The translations under genes were made by a program, and so were the position numbers. Below are positions 8,519-18,075 of a stretch of 64,000 nucleotides of DNA, piece by piece (the first letter of the stretch is position 1; each line of letters opens with the position of its first letter). Below the pieces are notes generated by a model. That model saw nothing but the letters and a program-made list of their open reading frames with translations. It searched no databases and was not told where the DNA came from. Source of the stretch: Chitinophagales bacterium. Its GTDB lineage: Bacteria; Bacteroidota; Bacteroidia; Chitinophagales; Chitinophagaceae. The stretch covers positions 124,001-188,000 of the forward strand of contig JACJXQ010000009.1 of the NCBI GenBank assembly GCA_020636495.1, read 5' to 3'.

Positions 8519-9760
8519 TTACTTTTTTTTCTTCTTCTTTTTAGCTCCGGCCTCTGCTTTTTCGTTCTCATCCAGCAGGTGTTGCCAGTTGTCGTTGGGG
8601 ATATCTGCCGAGAATGCAATGGTTTCACGATAATCCTGTACGTCAATTTTCATCTCTGTTATCTCCTTACCCAGGAACTTTGTTATTTCATCCAGTACGG
8701 GTTTTTCCTGCGAACTGCAGAACGATACGGCGTTACCCTTATTCACCCCCCTGCCTGTTCGCCCCACACGGTGCACATAATTTTCCGGCACATCGGGCAG
8801 ATCATAATTCACTACATAATCTACATTGGGTATATCTATGCCTCTTGCATTTACATCGGTAGTAATAAGCAGTTTCACTTCTCCTTTTTTGAACCTGCTC
8901 ATTACAGAAAGGCGGTCGTCCTGCTCTTTACCGCTGTGCATGGTAATGCTATGTATACCCACACGTTCCATAGCGGCAGCAACCCTCTCTGCCCTCACCT
9001 TTGTACGTACGAATACCAATATCTTTTTCTCAGGGAATTCTTTAACCAATCGCTCCAGGAAAAAACGTTTATCATCCTGTTCTACATATGCTACGAAATG
9101 AGTAATATTTTTCGATACCGGGTCCTTGGGTGATATCTGTATACGTATGGGGTTGTTTACGATGCTGTATGCCAGGTCTTTGATGTCTTTATCAATGGTA
9201 GCGGAGAAAAATAAGGTCTGATGCTGTTCCGGCAGATGTTTCAATACATCTTTTATGTCCTTATAAAAACCAAGCGCCAGCATATGGTCGGCCTCATCCA
9301 GTATCAGTATATCTACTTTACCCAGATCCATATATCCCTGGTTCACCAGGTCGAACATACGGCCGGGAGTAGCTACCAGTATATCTACTCCTTTATCCAG
9401 TTTACGCACCTGAGTATCTTGTTCTACACCACCATAGAGCCCTAAAATGTTCAGACGGGTATATTTGCCCAGTTGCTTAAATACATCTGCTATCTGTATC
9501 GCCAGTTCGCGAGTGGGCACCATCACCAGGCAAGTAACACGCCCGGGTGTTTTGTTCGGCCCACGCATCTGCAACCTGTGCAATACAGGTATAGCAAATG
9601 CAGCCGTCTTTCCAGTACCTGTCTGCGCAATAGCCAGCACATCATCCCTTTTCAGTATGGACGGTATAGCCTTGAACTGTATATCAGTAGGTCTCCTGAA
9701 ATTCTGTTCTGCAAGGCTGCGCTTGATCTCTGCTGATATATTATAATCTTCAAACTTCAT
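8519..9760 (-). CDS. DEAD-box ATP-dependent RNA helicase (RhlE/CsdA-like)
   Basis: A 413-residue helicase that remodels RNA, probably in ribosome assembly, mRNA turnover or cold adaptation. It has the full motif set: Q motif (RPTDIQFKAIP), Walker A AQTGTGKT at 45-52, PTRELA, GG, TPGR, DEAD at 155-158, SAT, ARGIDIP and HRVGRTGR. The short C-terminus ends in a run of seven lysines (AGAKKKKKKK), a plausible non-specific RNA-binding tail. The TAnnTTTG box lies 29 bp upstream of the ATG. It is convergent with the CAP gene across a strong terminator. Confidence 0.95.
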   Translation of the reverse strand: MKFEDYNISAEIKRSLAEQNFRRPTDIQFKAIPSILKRDDVLAIAQTGTGKTAAFAIPVLHRLQMRGPNKTPGRVTCLVMVPTRELAIQIADVFKQLGKYTRLNILGLYGGVEQDTQVRKLDKGVDILVATPGRMFDLVNQGYMDLGKVDILILDEADHMLALGFYKDIKDVLKHLPEQHQTLFFSATIDKDIKDLAYSIVNNPIRIQISPKDPVSKNITHFVAYVEQDDKRFFLERLVKEFPEKKILVFVRTKVRAERVAAAMERVGIHSITMHSGKEQDDRLSVMSRFKKGEVKLLITTDVNARGIDIPNVDYVVNYDLPDVPENYVHRVGRTGRGVNKGNAVSFCSSQEKPVLDEITKFLGKEITEMKIDVQDYRETIAFSADIPNDNWQHLLDENEKAEAGAKKKKKKK

Positions 9761-9789
9761 AGAACGGTCCGGTGCCGGATGATGAGGAG

Positions 9790-9797
9790 CAAAGTTA
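9790..9797 (-). promoter_or_regulatory. -7 promoter element of the DEAD-box helicase gene
   Basis: TAACTTTG on the minus strand, an exact TAnnTTTG match, 29 bases upstream of ATG 9760. Confidence 0.5.
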
Positions 9798-9863
9798 ACT
9801 TAATAGCCTGAAAGCAGGCAGTGTTATCGGTGATACTTATCTTTATAAGATAAAGACGTACCT

Positions 9864-10406
9864 ATGGGAAAAGTATTTGACATAATAACACCTGAACTGG
9901 AACAATGGATAACGGCCCAAAAAATGTTCTTTGTATCTACTGCTCCTTTGTCCGGTGAAGGGCACATCAATTGCTCCCCTAAGGGATTAGATTCGTTCAG
10001 GATAACAGGCCCCAACACCGTGGTGTACCAGGATCTTACCGGTAGCGGAGTTGAAACTATCGCACACTTACAAGAGAATGGTCGTATCGTTATTATGTTC
10101 TGTGCATTTGAAGGACCTCCGAAAATAGTACGGTTGCACGGACGCGGTGAAGTCATAACACCGTCTCATACCGATTATCCGGCATTAGATAGTCTCTTTC
10201 CCAACAGAATAGATGTGCGTGCTTACATCCGCATTACTACCACACGAATCTCTGACTCCTGCGGTTATGCCGTACCGCTGTATGACTACAAAGCACAGAG
10301 GGATGTACTGGACAAATATGCTGAACGAAAAGGATCTGATGGACTGATAGAGTACAGGGCAAAAAAGAACAGGGTAAGTCTTGACGGACTTAAAGGGCTT
10401 GACTGA
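9864..10406 (+). CDS. Pyridoxamine 5'-phosphate oxidase family (flavin split-barrel) protein
   Basis: A 180-residue cytosolic protein of the PNPOx-like family. The segment KMFFVSTAPLSGEGHINCSP, the VVYQDLTGSG strand and the IVIMFCAFEGPPKIVRLHG strand are characteristic of the split barrel that binds FMN, F420 or haem. It is not a canonical PdxH: it lacks the long N- and C-terminal PdxH signatures. The substrate is unknown. It is convergent with the Ig-repeat genes, with a 28-bp gap. Confidence 0.82.
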   Translation: MGKVFDIITPELEQWITAQKMFFVSTAPLSGEGHINCSPKGLDSFRITGPNTVVYQDLTGSGVETIAHLQENGRIVIMFCAFEGPPKIVRLHGRGEVITPSHTDYPALDSLFPNRIDVRAYIRITTTRISDSCGYAVPLYDYKAQRDVLDKYAERKGSDGLIEYRAKKNRVSLDGLKGLD

Positions 10407-10434
10407 TCAAAGCTTCCCGGACTACAAACCAATA

Positions 10435-13053
10435 TTATTCATTGACAACGCTGAAACGGAACATTTCTACATGACCATCCACATTTACCCTCATCAGATA
10501 AATGCCGGTCGGAATAGCGCCTGAATCAACCTTATGGTGAATAATGCCTGCTTGAGGCTGAACTGTTGCTTCGTAAATCCGTTCGCCCATCATATTCAGC
10601 ACCTGCAAACTGGCAGCGCTGCTGACTGAGACATTACCATTAATCGTAAACATTCCGTTATTGGGGTTAGGATATAGTACAAGATCGCTGATATAATTAA
10701 CATCATTTACTCCGTTGTACACCCTAACTAATATTGAATTGCTGAGTGCCGACTGCGGTTTGGGGCACCTGTAGCTGCTGAACATCTCAACGGTTACTAC
10801 ATCATTATCATGTAGTGTACTTGCACCCCATGTAGCTGCCTTTGCCCCTGTAATATCTTTGCCGTTCAACTTCCATTGATAAGCCTGGGCCAGCCCTCCG
10901 TTTTGAGACACCGCTGTAAAATTGACAAACTCACCCTGGTCAAGTACTTTATTCGGGTTAGCGGTTATAGAAACTGATGGCGTAAGCCAAGGCATAACAG
11001 TCATCTTAATATCATTACTCTCGTCAACGTACTGGGAATGACATTTTGTATATTCTGTCATCTTGCAGGTTACAACATCGGCATCATTCAGGGTAACAGT
11101 AGAATAAGTAATTCCACTTGAACCTGTAGACATTCCATTGACATACCATTGGTACTGTGGTGTACCTCCATGATTATTAGGCAAAGCTGTGAACGCAGCC
11201 ACCGAGCCATCGCAAATAGTATCTCCGGGAGCGGCAAGTATTACAACAAAGGGCACCGCATTTACTACAACCTGCACACTCCCCTGTGCTGACGTACATC
11301 CATTTACCTGTGCTGTGACCGAATACTGCCCTGCCGCACTTGCCTGAATATTTGATATAGCAGGGTTTTGTTGTGAAGACATAAGGTTAGGCCCTGTCCA
11401 GCTATATGATGCATTGCTGATATTCGAAGCGCTCAATTGTAGTGTTTCACCGGCACATACAGGACTGTTATATGAAGCAGTTGGCGCTGAAGGAGTTTGC
11501 TTCACAATAGCGTAGGTACTGTCTTTAAACATACAACCATTCAGATTAAGTGTAGCTACATACCATCCTGTTGCAGCTACGGTACTGTTGGCTATATAAG
11601 TATTCTGTGTCGAAGCACTGAAGTTGGCAGGCCCCGCCCACGAATATGTAACTCCTGACGAAGATGTTCCAATACTGACACGTAATGTATCAGAAGAGCA
11701 CAAAGGCCCATTATTCTGTGCACTGACTATTGTTGGAGCAGGATTGATAATCACGCTGACTGTATCACGCTGTGTACATCCTGCCAGGGTGACAGATACT
11801 ATATAATCTCCCGATGATGACATTGAAGTATTTGCGATGAACGGATTCTGATCAGTGGAAGAAAAACTGGCCGGGCCTATCCAGCCATATGTTACATTGT
11901 TAGTACTTGTTGAAGAACTCAATTTCAGCGTATCCCTGGCACAAATGGGCGTTGTAGCCATGGCTACTGGTTTATTGGGCGATGTTCTTACAACCACCAA
12001 AATGGTGTCGTAAACCGTGCAACCATAAAATTTTATACGGCCATAATAATTACCGGCCGAGCTCATTGCAATATGTGCGATACCGGTTGACGCGCTCGGA
12101 CTGTTAAACCCATTAGGTCCCGTCCATAAATAACTACTGCCCTGTACATCGCAACTGGCTACCAAATTGAGCGCGTCATTTTCGCAAACAGGGCTATTAC
12201 CTGTGAAAGAAATATTCGTACTGTCTATATTTCCAATCCGGATATTATTGACGTTCGCATCAGAATATCGCACCGGGGATGAAGATGCTATGCGTATCCT
12301 GTATCCTGCACCGTTACCAACTGTGTTAGGGATAGTACAGCTTATTGTTCCGGCAGTATCTGAGTTACGTGTTCCTATTGCAACCGGGTTGGCGAAACTT
12401 CCGGACGCATCTGAAAGCTGGGCCGTGAAGACATTGTTGCTGTTATACTTTGTATTTACATCGTATGATATCTGTGTAGTATTTCCCGTACAAAAAACAG
12501 TATCGTTGAATGGCTGGCGAATAGTAACTGCTGTATCCCACAAAAAGCCGAAACTATAGGTTGCCCCCCCTCCATAACCATTCAGGTGAGCGATACGTAC
12601 CGAATCAACCGCACTTGGAAAATTAATCGTAACTGTAGCATTGGAATAAGTACCCGAACTATGCTCCAGGTAGCCACCGCTTGTTGTGGCCATATTTGTG
12701 GTTCCGCAGTTGAATACAGATAAATTGCTGCTGGATAAGTTGTACCTGGTACCATTATTCCCGTAAACACCTATTCTCTCCCCTGCATTAATAGCAAAGA
12801 CTTGCAATTGAATGATATTTACCGGCTTAGAAAAGGTGTAGATAAACGCATTGGGAACACTCAACCCTATCCAGTAAGGGGTACTGCATCCCATAGTACT
12901 ATTGCCGGTAGGGAATCCCTGCTTACTGACGATAACATAGTCATTGTTGAAGAACTGGGTATCCTGCGGTGTGGTTACCATATTGTAAACCTGTGCTGTA
13001 ACAAAACTGTTACATGCAACGAACAATACAATAAAGAACCAGATTTTTTTCAT
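10435..13053 (-). CDS. Large surface protein with four Ig-like repeats and T9SS sorting tail
   Basis: An 872-residue exported protein. The frame is open to 13086, but the signal peptide starts at ATG 13053 (MKKIWFFIVLFVACNSF, cleavage near VTAQ). After an N-terminal beta-rich domain comes a segment with NNVFTAQLSDASGSFANP, typical of T9SS proteins. Four tandem repeats of about 80 residues follow, each with C-x-x-[DE]-[TA]-L, Y-x-W-x-GP, QNP and an NGC/AGC-type cysteine. Two further Ig/PKD-like modules precede the type A sorting domain (LVLYPNPNNGMFTING to the C-terminus). It is paralogous to the gene immediately upstream, 32 bp away, so the pair forms an operon. Probably an adhesin or matrix protein. 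Confidence 0.85.
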   Translation of the reverse strand: MKKIWFFIVLFVACNSFVTAQVYNMVTTPQDTQFFNNDYVIVSKQGFPTGNSTMGCSTPYWIGLSVPNAFIYTFSKPVNIIQLQVFAINAGERIGVYGNNGTRYNLSSSNLSVFNCGTTNMATTSGGYLEHSSGTYSNATVTINFPSAVDSVRIAHLNGYGGGATYSFGFLWDTAVTIRQPFNDTVFCTGNTTQISYDVNTKYNSNNVFTAQLSDASGSFANPVAIGTRNSDTAGTISCTIPNTVGNGAGYRIRIASSSPVRYSDANVNNIRIGNIDSTNISFTGNSPVCENDALNLVASCDVQGSSYLWTGPNGFNSPSASTGIAHIAMSSAGNYYGRIKFYGCTVYDTILVVVRTSPNKPVAMATTPICARDTLKLSSSTSTNNVTYGWIGPASFSSTDQNPFIANTSMSSSGDYIVSVTLAGCTQRDTVSVIINPAPTIVSAQNNGPLCSSDTLRVSIGTSSSGVTYSWAGPANFSASTQNTYIANSTVAATGWYVATLNLNGCMFKDSTYAIVKQTPSAPTASYNSPVCAGETLQLSASNISNASYSWTGPNLMSSQQNPAISNIQASAAGQYSVTAQVNGCTSAQGSVQVVVNAVPFVVILAAPGDTICDGSVAAFTALPNNHGGTPQYQWYVNGMSTGSSGITYSTVTLNDADVVTCKMTEYTKCHSQYVDESNDIKMTVMPWLTPSVSITANPNKVLDQGEFVNFTAVSQNGGLAQAYQWKLNGKDITGAKAATWGASTLHDNDVVTVEMFSSYRCPKPQSALSNSILVRVYNGVNDVNYISDLVLYPNPNNGMFTINGNVSVSSAASLQVLNMMGERIYEATVQPQAGIIHHKVDSGAIPTGIYLMRVNVDGHVEMFRFSVVNE

Positions 13054-13085
13054 AGGGTGCGTATCGATTACTTGATAAATATACA

Positions 13086-16000
13086 CTATTTGACAGTAAA
13101 CCTGGTCAAACTCGTACTTTCTGCTGTCTGAATTTTCAGAAGGTAAATACCCGGAACAACCAATCCAGTATTTATTTGTCTGTCAATGTTGTTTTGCATA
13201 GGGGTGATTCTTTCTGTATACACTACCTGCCCTACTGTATTAATGACGGATAACTGTATCAAACCGTTAGTCTCAGCCTGTCCTTTCAGTGTAAAACTAC
13301 CGTTGTTAGGGTTCGGAAACAGTAACATATCGCCGTATTTGGCATTTATGTTGTCAATACCAGTCAACACATTCACGACAATGCCGTTACTGTTGGCTTT
13401 GTCAGGTTGTGGGCATTTATAGTCGCTGGTAACCTCAACGCTAATCACATCATTATCATCGATGGTATTTGCACTCCATTTAAAGCCGGTTGCTCCCACA
13501 ATGTCCTTACCGTTTCGTTTCCACTGGTATTTAGGGAATGGGCCACCATTTATTACAACAGCAGTGAACGTAATATACTCATCTACTTGTAAAGTCCTGT
13601 TAGGGTATGCCGTAATTGTGACAGATGGTGCCAGCCACGGCAACACCTTCATGTCCACATCATTACTCTGGTCAGTATAAGCAGAGCTGCATTTAGTAAA
13701 TTCCGTCATGTCACAACGGACTACATCTCCATTTTTCAGGGTAGTGCTGCTATATGAAATAGTGCTTACACCAACGGGGAAACCATTGACGAACCACTTG
13801 TACATTGGTGTGCCAGCATGATTGTTCGGCAATGCGGTAAAGCTCACTTTATCGCCGGAACAAATAGTGTCGCCCGGCATGGGGAAAATTGTTACGAACG
13901 GGAGTGGATTTATGTTCACGATAGTGCTGCCCTCTGCTGAAGTACAACCATTCACTGTTGCTGTCACTTTGTAGGTACCGGTATCATTTACCTGCACATT
14001 TACCAATACCGGGTTTTGAGTAATTGATGTAAAATTATTCTGTCCGGTCCAGTTATAAGATGCTCCAGATACACTACTGGCAAGCAATTGCAATGTTTCC
14101 CCGGCACATAACGGACTGCTGTAACTAACTGTTGGAGTTGGTGGTATCGGGTACACCATTGCCTGGGTACTGTCTTTGAAGGAACAACCATTCAGGTCTA
14201 CTGTAGCTACGTACCAACCTGTGGCTGCAACTGTACTATTGGCTACATAAGTATTTTGTGTATTGGCAATGAAACTGTTCGGACCCGTCCATGTATAGGT
14301 AGCGCCTGTGCTGGAAGTGCCTATATTAATGTATAGTGTGTCGCCAACACATTCAGGACCACTGTTACTTGTAGTCGTTGCTGTCGGCAGTGGTTTCACC
14401 AGTACGGTTGCCGTGTCTTTGCTGATACAACCATTCATCATGGCAGAAACTATATAGTTACCAGACATGCCCGTAGTTGTATTGCTGATGGAAGGGTTCT
14501 GTTGTGCTGAAGTGTAGCTGTTGGGGCCTGTCCAGCTATAGCTTACATTACTGCTAGTGCTCAATGAGGTGAAGTTCAGTGTTTCTCCTGAGCATATGGG
14601 TGTATTACTCCCGGCTACCGGTTTGTTTGGCAATGGTTTTACCTGTACAGTAAGAGTGTCGTCAAGCGTGCAGCCATTCAGTGTAGCAGTAACATAATAA
14701 TACCCGTTATGAGCCGGTACAGCACCACTGATGAATGGGCCGGGATTGGTAGAATTGAACCCATTGGGACCTGACCATATATAACTCACACCTGTTGATG
14801 TAGACGACGCAGACAAAAAGATCGTCTCACCTGCACATAAAGGACTGTTTACAGAAGTTGTGAAATTGGCAGGGCGCGGCCTTACAACAACAGAGATCGA
14901 GTCCCGTGAAACACAAAGACCGCTGCTGGCATAGAGTACATAATTTCCTGACATTGAAGTAGTAGCATTCGCAAAAACAGGATTCTGAATGGTTGAAGAA
15001 TAGTTGCCTGGGCCTGTCCAGCTATAGGTATTAGAAGAGCCGCTGGCAGTACCGAACAATTTTAAAGTATCATCGGCACATACAGGATAGTTATAAGTAG
15101 CAGTTGTATTCGCAGGCGCAGAACCGGCATAAACGATAGCGGTAGTTGTATCTTTTGCCTCGCAACCATACAGGTGCGCAGTCACTATATAGTTGCCTCC
15201 ATTGGCAGGCACAGGATTAGGAACATAGGGGTTCTGTATTCCTGAGGTGAAGTTACCGGGACCTACCCAACGGTAACCTGCACCTTGTGTAGTTGTTGAA
15301 GCTGACATCCTGAGCGTATCATTGTAACATGATGGACTATTATTATAGGCAACAGGTTTAACGATCCCTGAGCCAATACCAATGTCTACTCCATTGTTGA
15401 AGCTCGTGTCCTGGCCGTTGCTTGACACCAGGCGAATACGATAACCTGCACCTGTTGTCGTATTGGTGGGTATCACTCCAATGATCGTGTCTGACGAGTT
15501 AGACGCTTTAGTGCCAATATTTACAGGATTGGCAAAACTACCTGACGCATTAGACAACTGGAGTGTAAAAACATTATTAGATTGATAGAAATACGACGGA
15601 TTACTGACAAAATATGGTACCCGTATCGTATCTCCTGCACATGCCAGGCTATCGCGGTAATTAACGCCTATATTTTTGGCCAGTTTTACCACCACAGAAT
15701 CTATATACCAATAACCATATATATGGGTGTTGGGAAAACCTGTCAGGGAATAGGATATAACCGGTGTATCCAGGAAACAGCCAATAAGAATCCGGCTATA
15801 TGCAGAGTCAGCCTGGTAGAGTGTTTGCAACCTTACCCAACCGGATGTATCAGAGATCAGCCCGTAATACAGGAAATTAACAGAAGGAGCAGATGGTATA
15901 TTCTGTGTATTCGTGACAGGAACCAGCGAGTCTATAAAAAAATGCACGCACAAACCATTGGTAAAATATTTTGCATATTCACCTACCGATACCGATAATG

Positions 16001-16346
16001 ACACATCATAAGTGCCTCCTGCCTGCATAGGTGTAATTTTCGACTGAAAAGACTCCCTGATACCATGCCCCTGCGGGTCACTGAAATCTGCGATACCCAC
16101 ATAACCTGAACCACTCGCAGGGAACTGGTAACCGAATGCATTTGACGGAACAGACGACGCACAGGTATGGTAAAAATCTACAGTGCCGGAAAAACCACTC
16201 CAGCCTGTGCAGGTATCAATAGATCCATAACTGCTGGGGCAAGCGATGTACTGCTCAAAATTTCCATTATGCACCAGGTTCTGCTGTGCATGTACAGATA
16301 CATCACATATTATGAACATTACGGCAATGGATAGCATCCACTTCAT
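13086..16346 (-). CDS. Giant surface protein with six Ig-like repeats and T9SS sorting tail
   Basis: A 1086-residue paralogue of the downstream protein. It has a Sec signal (cleavage near SVHA-Q). The N-terminal domain begins NLVHNGNFEQYIACP, a jelly-roll-like module common at the start of Bacteroidota T9SS and OmpA-type proteins. A VFTLQLSNASGSFANP segment follows, then six repeats of about 80 residues with SYSWTGPN and QNP motifs and paired cysteines. The C-terminal modules and T9SS tail (MLLFPNPNNGSFTLKGQ onward) closely match the neighbour's. One repeat (ANSTVAATGWYVAT) is nearly identical in the two proteins, pointing to recent duplication or exchange. First gene of the operon. Confidence 0.87.
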   Translation of the reverse strand: MKWMLSIAVMFIICDVSVHAQQNLVHNGNFEQYIACPSSYGSIDTCTGWSGFSGTVDFYHTCASSVPSNAFGYQFPASGSGYVGIADFSDPQGHGIRESFQSKITPMQAGGTYDVSLSVSVGEYAKYFTNGLCVHFFIDSLVPVTNTQNIPSAPSVNFLYYGLISDTSGWVRLQTLYQADSAYSRILIGCFLDTPVISYSLTGFPNTHIYGYWYIDSVVVKLAKNIGVNYRDSLACAGDTIRVPYFVSNPSYFYQSNNVFTLQLSNASGSFANPVNIGTKASNSSDTIIGVIPTNTTTGAGYRIRLVSSNGQDTSFNNGVDIGIGSGIVKPVAYNNSPSCYNDTLRMSASTTTQGAGYRWVGPGNFTSGIQNPYVPNPVPANGGNYIVTAHLYGCEAKDTTTAIVYAGSAPANTTATYNYPVCADDTLKLFGTASGSSNTYSWTGPGNYSSTIQNPVFANATTSMSGNYVLYASSGLCVSRDSISVVVRPRPANFTTSVNSPLCAGETIFLSASSTSTGVSYIWSGPNGFNSTNPGPFISGAVPAHNGYYYVTATLNGCTLDDTLTVQVKPLPNKPVAGSNTPICSGETLNFTSLSTSSNVSYSWTGPNSYTSAQQNPSISNTTTGMSGNYIVSAMMNGCISKDTATVLVKPLPTATTTSNSGPECVGDTLYINIGTSSTGATYTWTGPNSFIANTQNTYVANSTVAATGWYVATVDLNGCSFKDSTQAMVYPIPPTPTVSYSSPLCAGETLQLLASSVSGASYNWTGQNNFTSITQNPVLVNVQVNDTGTYKVTATVNGCTSAEGSTIVNINPLPFVTIFPMPGDTICSGDKVSFTALPNNHAGTPMYKWFVNGFPVGVSTISYSSTTLKNGDVVRCDMTEFTKCSSAYTDQSNDVDMKVLPWLAPSVTITAYPNRTLQVDEYITFTAVVINGGPFPKYQWKRNGKDIVGATGFKWSANTIDDNDVISVEVTSDYKCPQPDKANSNGIVVNVLTGIDNINAKYGDMLLFPNPNNGSFTLKGQAETNGLIQLSVINTVGQVVYTERITPMQNNIDRQINTGLVVPGIYLLKIQTAESTSLTRFTVK

Positions 16347-16443
16347 AGGCTTGTACCGTTTACATATTAAAGATATAACATCTATACTGTTTTATATACA
16401 TCCCGTAAAGTAACTGTCATTTTTTATTTTTTAATTTCAGGGT

Positions 16444-17352
16444 ATGATCAAACGACTATTGTTATTCATTGCTATTTTGCCTTGCATGGCAAATGCACAG
16501 TCATCTATATTGATACTAGGCACTGCGCAGGATGGTGGTTACCCACATATAGGTTGCCAAAAACAATGCTGTCAAAGGGTATGGAATGGTACATCTGAGA
16601 GGCGATATGTGGTATCGTTTGCTTTGATAGACCCTGAAACGAAGCACTGGTGGATGTTTGAGGCAACTCCGGATATCAAAGAACAGTTGCAGTATTTCAA
16701 CAAACTCACTAACGGAGCCTATAAATATCTGCCGGATGGCATTTTTTTGACACATGCTCATATGGGACACTACACCGGATTGATGCAACTTGGCAGAGAA
16801 GCACTCGGAACAAAGGGCGTAAAAGTGTACACATTACCTAAAATGAGGCATTTCCTGGAGAACAACGGACCATGGGATCAGTTGATTAAGTTGCATAACA
16901 TTGATATTCAAACAATTAAACCTAATTCCATCACCGGATTAGGTGAGCATATCAAAGTATTGGCCAGAACCGTACCTCACAGGGATGAGTATTCAGAAAC
17001 AGCTGGATTTACGATTATTACTCCTGGTAAAAGATACCTGTTCATTCCAGACATCAACAAGTGGGATAAATGGGACAGAGATATTATCAACGAGGTCAAA
17101 GATGTTGACATAGCCTTGCTGGATGCGACTTTTTACGATGAAACAGAACTACCCGGACGAAGAATGGAAGAAGTGCCACACCCCTTTGTGGAAGAGACCA
17201 TGCAGTTATTTAATAGTACGGACAAAGTGACAAAAGCAAAAATATACTTCATACATTTCAATCATACCAACCCTTTGCTATGGGATACCGGTATCCAAAC
17301 TGAACTTGGAAACGCCGGGTTTAACTGTGCCAAGCAGGGTACTAAACTATAA
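16444..17352 (+). CDS. PqqB-like metallo-beta-lactamase-fold hydrolase, exported
   Basis: A 302-residue protein with a Sec signal (cleavage near ANAQ) and an MBL fold related to PqqB: ILGTAQDGGYPHIGC followed by paired Cys (QCC), then LTHAHMGHYTGL. The metal motif is HxHxGH (His104, His106, Gly108, His109), not the canonical HxHxDH. Further ligand candidates are VPHRDEYSETAGF and FIPDIN. No pqq genes are nearby, so it is probably not a PQQ enzyme but a periplasmic hydrolase of this subfamily. It diverges from the Ig-repeat operon. Confidence 0.82.
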   Translation: MIKRLLLFIAILPCMANAQSSILILGTAQDGGYPHIGCQKQCCQRVWNGTSERRYVVSFALIDPETKHWWMFEATPDIKEQLQYFNKLTNGAYKYLPDGIFLTHAHMGHYTGLMQLGREALGTKGVKVYTLPKMRHFLENNGPWDQLIKLHNIDIQTIKPNSITGLGEHIKVLARTVPHRDEYSETAGFTIITPGKRYLFIPDINKWDKWDRDIINEVKDVDIALLDATFYDETELPGRRMEEVPHPFVEETMQLFNSTDKVTKAKIYFIHFNHTNPLLWDTGIQTELGNAGFNCAKQGTKL

Positions 17353-17379
17353 AAGGGATATGTATATACATATCCCTTT
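17352..17379. terminator. Hairpin between PqqB-like and RRM genes
   Basis: Perfect 28-base palindrome (AAAGGGATATGTAT plus its complement) starting at the PqqB-like stop codon. It has only a short T run, so it is a weaker terminator or an mRNA-stabilising hairpin shared by two convergent genes. Confidence 0.6.
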
Positions 17380-17403
17380 CAACATATCGTCTGTTACAAT
17401 AAA

Positions 17404-17961
17404 CTAGTTATCGCTGTTGGGACGTGGGCCACGTGGGCTGAAACGCCTGCCCGGCTGCCTGTTAGGATCCTCCATACCACTATTACGATCGCGATCAGAA
17501 CTGCGATAGCTGCTGCCACCATCACGGTCGCTGCGATAACTACCACCGCTGCGGTCATTGCTACGATAACCACCACCGCTACTACGGTCGTTACTCCTGT
17601 AGCCACCGCCGTTACGATCGTTGCTTCTGCCAAAACCGCCGCTACGGTCGTTACTCCTGTAACCACCACCGCCACGGTTGCCTCCACGGCTACCACCACG
17701 ATTGTTACCCCCGCTACCGTTCTTGGGTTTTGACTCCTTCACTGATATCACCTGTCCTTCAAAATAGATGCCGTCAATGTTGTCAATAGCATCAAAACTT
17801 TCAAATTTATCAGCCATTTCAACAAAACCGAAACCACGAGGCAGCCCTGTTTCAGGGTCGATTGGTATTTTTACAGATACGATCTCTCCGAATTCTGAAA
17901 AAAGTGTGCGTAAACTATCCTCGGTGGTTATAGGGTTTAGATTTCCAATAAATAAATTCAT
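17404..17961 (-). CDS. RNA-binding protein: single RRM plus Arg/Gly/Ser-rich tail
   Basis: A 185-residue protein. Residues 1-80 are an RNA recognition motif with RNP2 LFIGNL (3-8) and RNP1 RGFGFVEM (42-49). The rest is low-complexity with repeated YRSNDRSGG units and RGG motifs, ending in RRFSPRGPRP. Such RRM proteins are common in Bacteroidota and cyanobacteria and are typically cold- or stress-linked RNA chaperones; the disordered RG tail is longer than in many. The start is set at ATG 17961 because an exact TAnnTTTG box covers the alternative upstream ATG (17982). Confidence 0.9.
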   Translation of the reverse strand: MNLFIGNLNPITTEDSLRTLFSEFGEIVSVKIPIDPETGLPRGFGFVEMADKFESFDAIDNIDGIYFEGQVISVKESKPKNGSGGNNRGGSRGGNRGGGGYRSNDRSGGFGRSNDRNGGGYRSNDRSSGGGYRSNDRSGGSYRSDRDGGSSYRSSDRDRNSGMEDPNRQPGRRFSPRGPRPNSDN

Positions 17962-17979
17962 AATGTTGTTATTAATGTT

Positions 17980-17987
17980 CAAACCTA
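17980..17987 (-). promoter_or_regulatory. -7 promoter element of the RRM gene
   Basis: TAGGTTTG on the minus strand, an exact TAnnTTTG match, 18 bases upstream of ATG 17961 and overlapping the alternative ATG at 17982. Confidence 0.5.
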
Positions 17988-18075
17988 CGCAAATAAAGGC
18001 ATAATTTGAGCTTTTTAGTCCCGGGGGCTATTAATATTTTCATATTACATTCTACTAGCCAGCAAATTTTAACGC

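Noticed and set aside
8498..9133. 211-codon plus-strand frame opposite the DEAD-box helicase
   Set aside because: Antisense to a well-supported helicase; no domain features.
17394..17699. 101-codon Val/Ala-rich frame
   Set aside because: Shifted reading of the repetitive Arg/Gly tail of the RRM protein.
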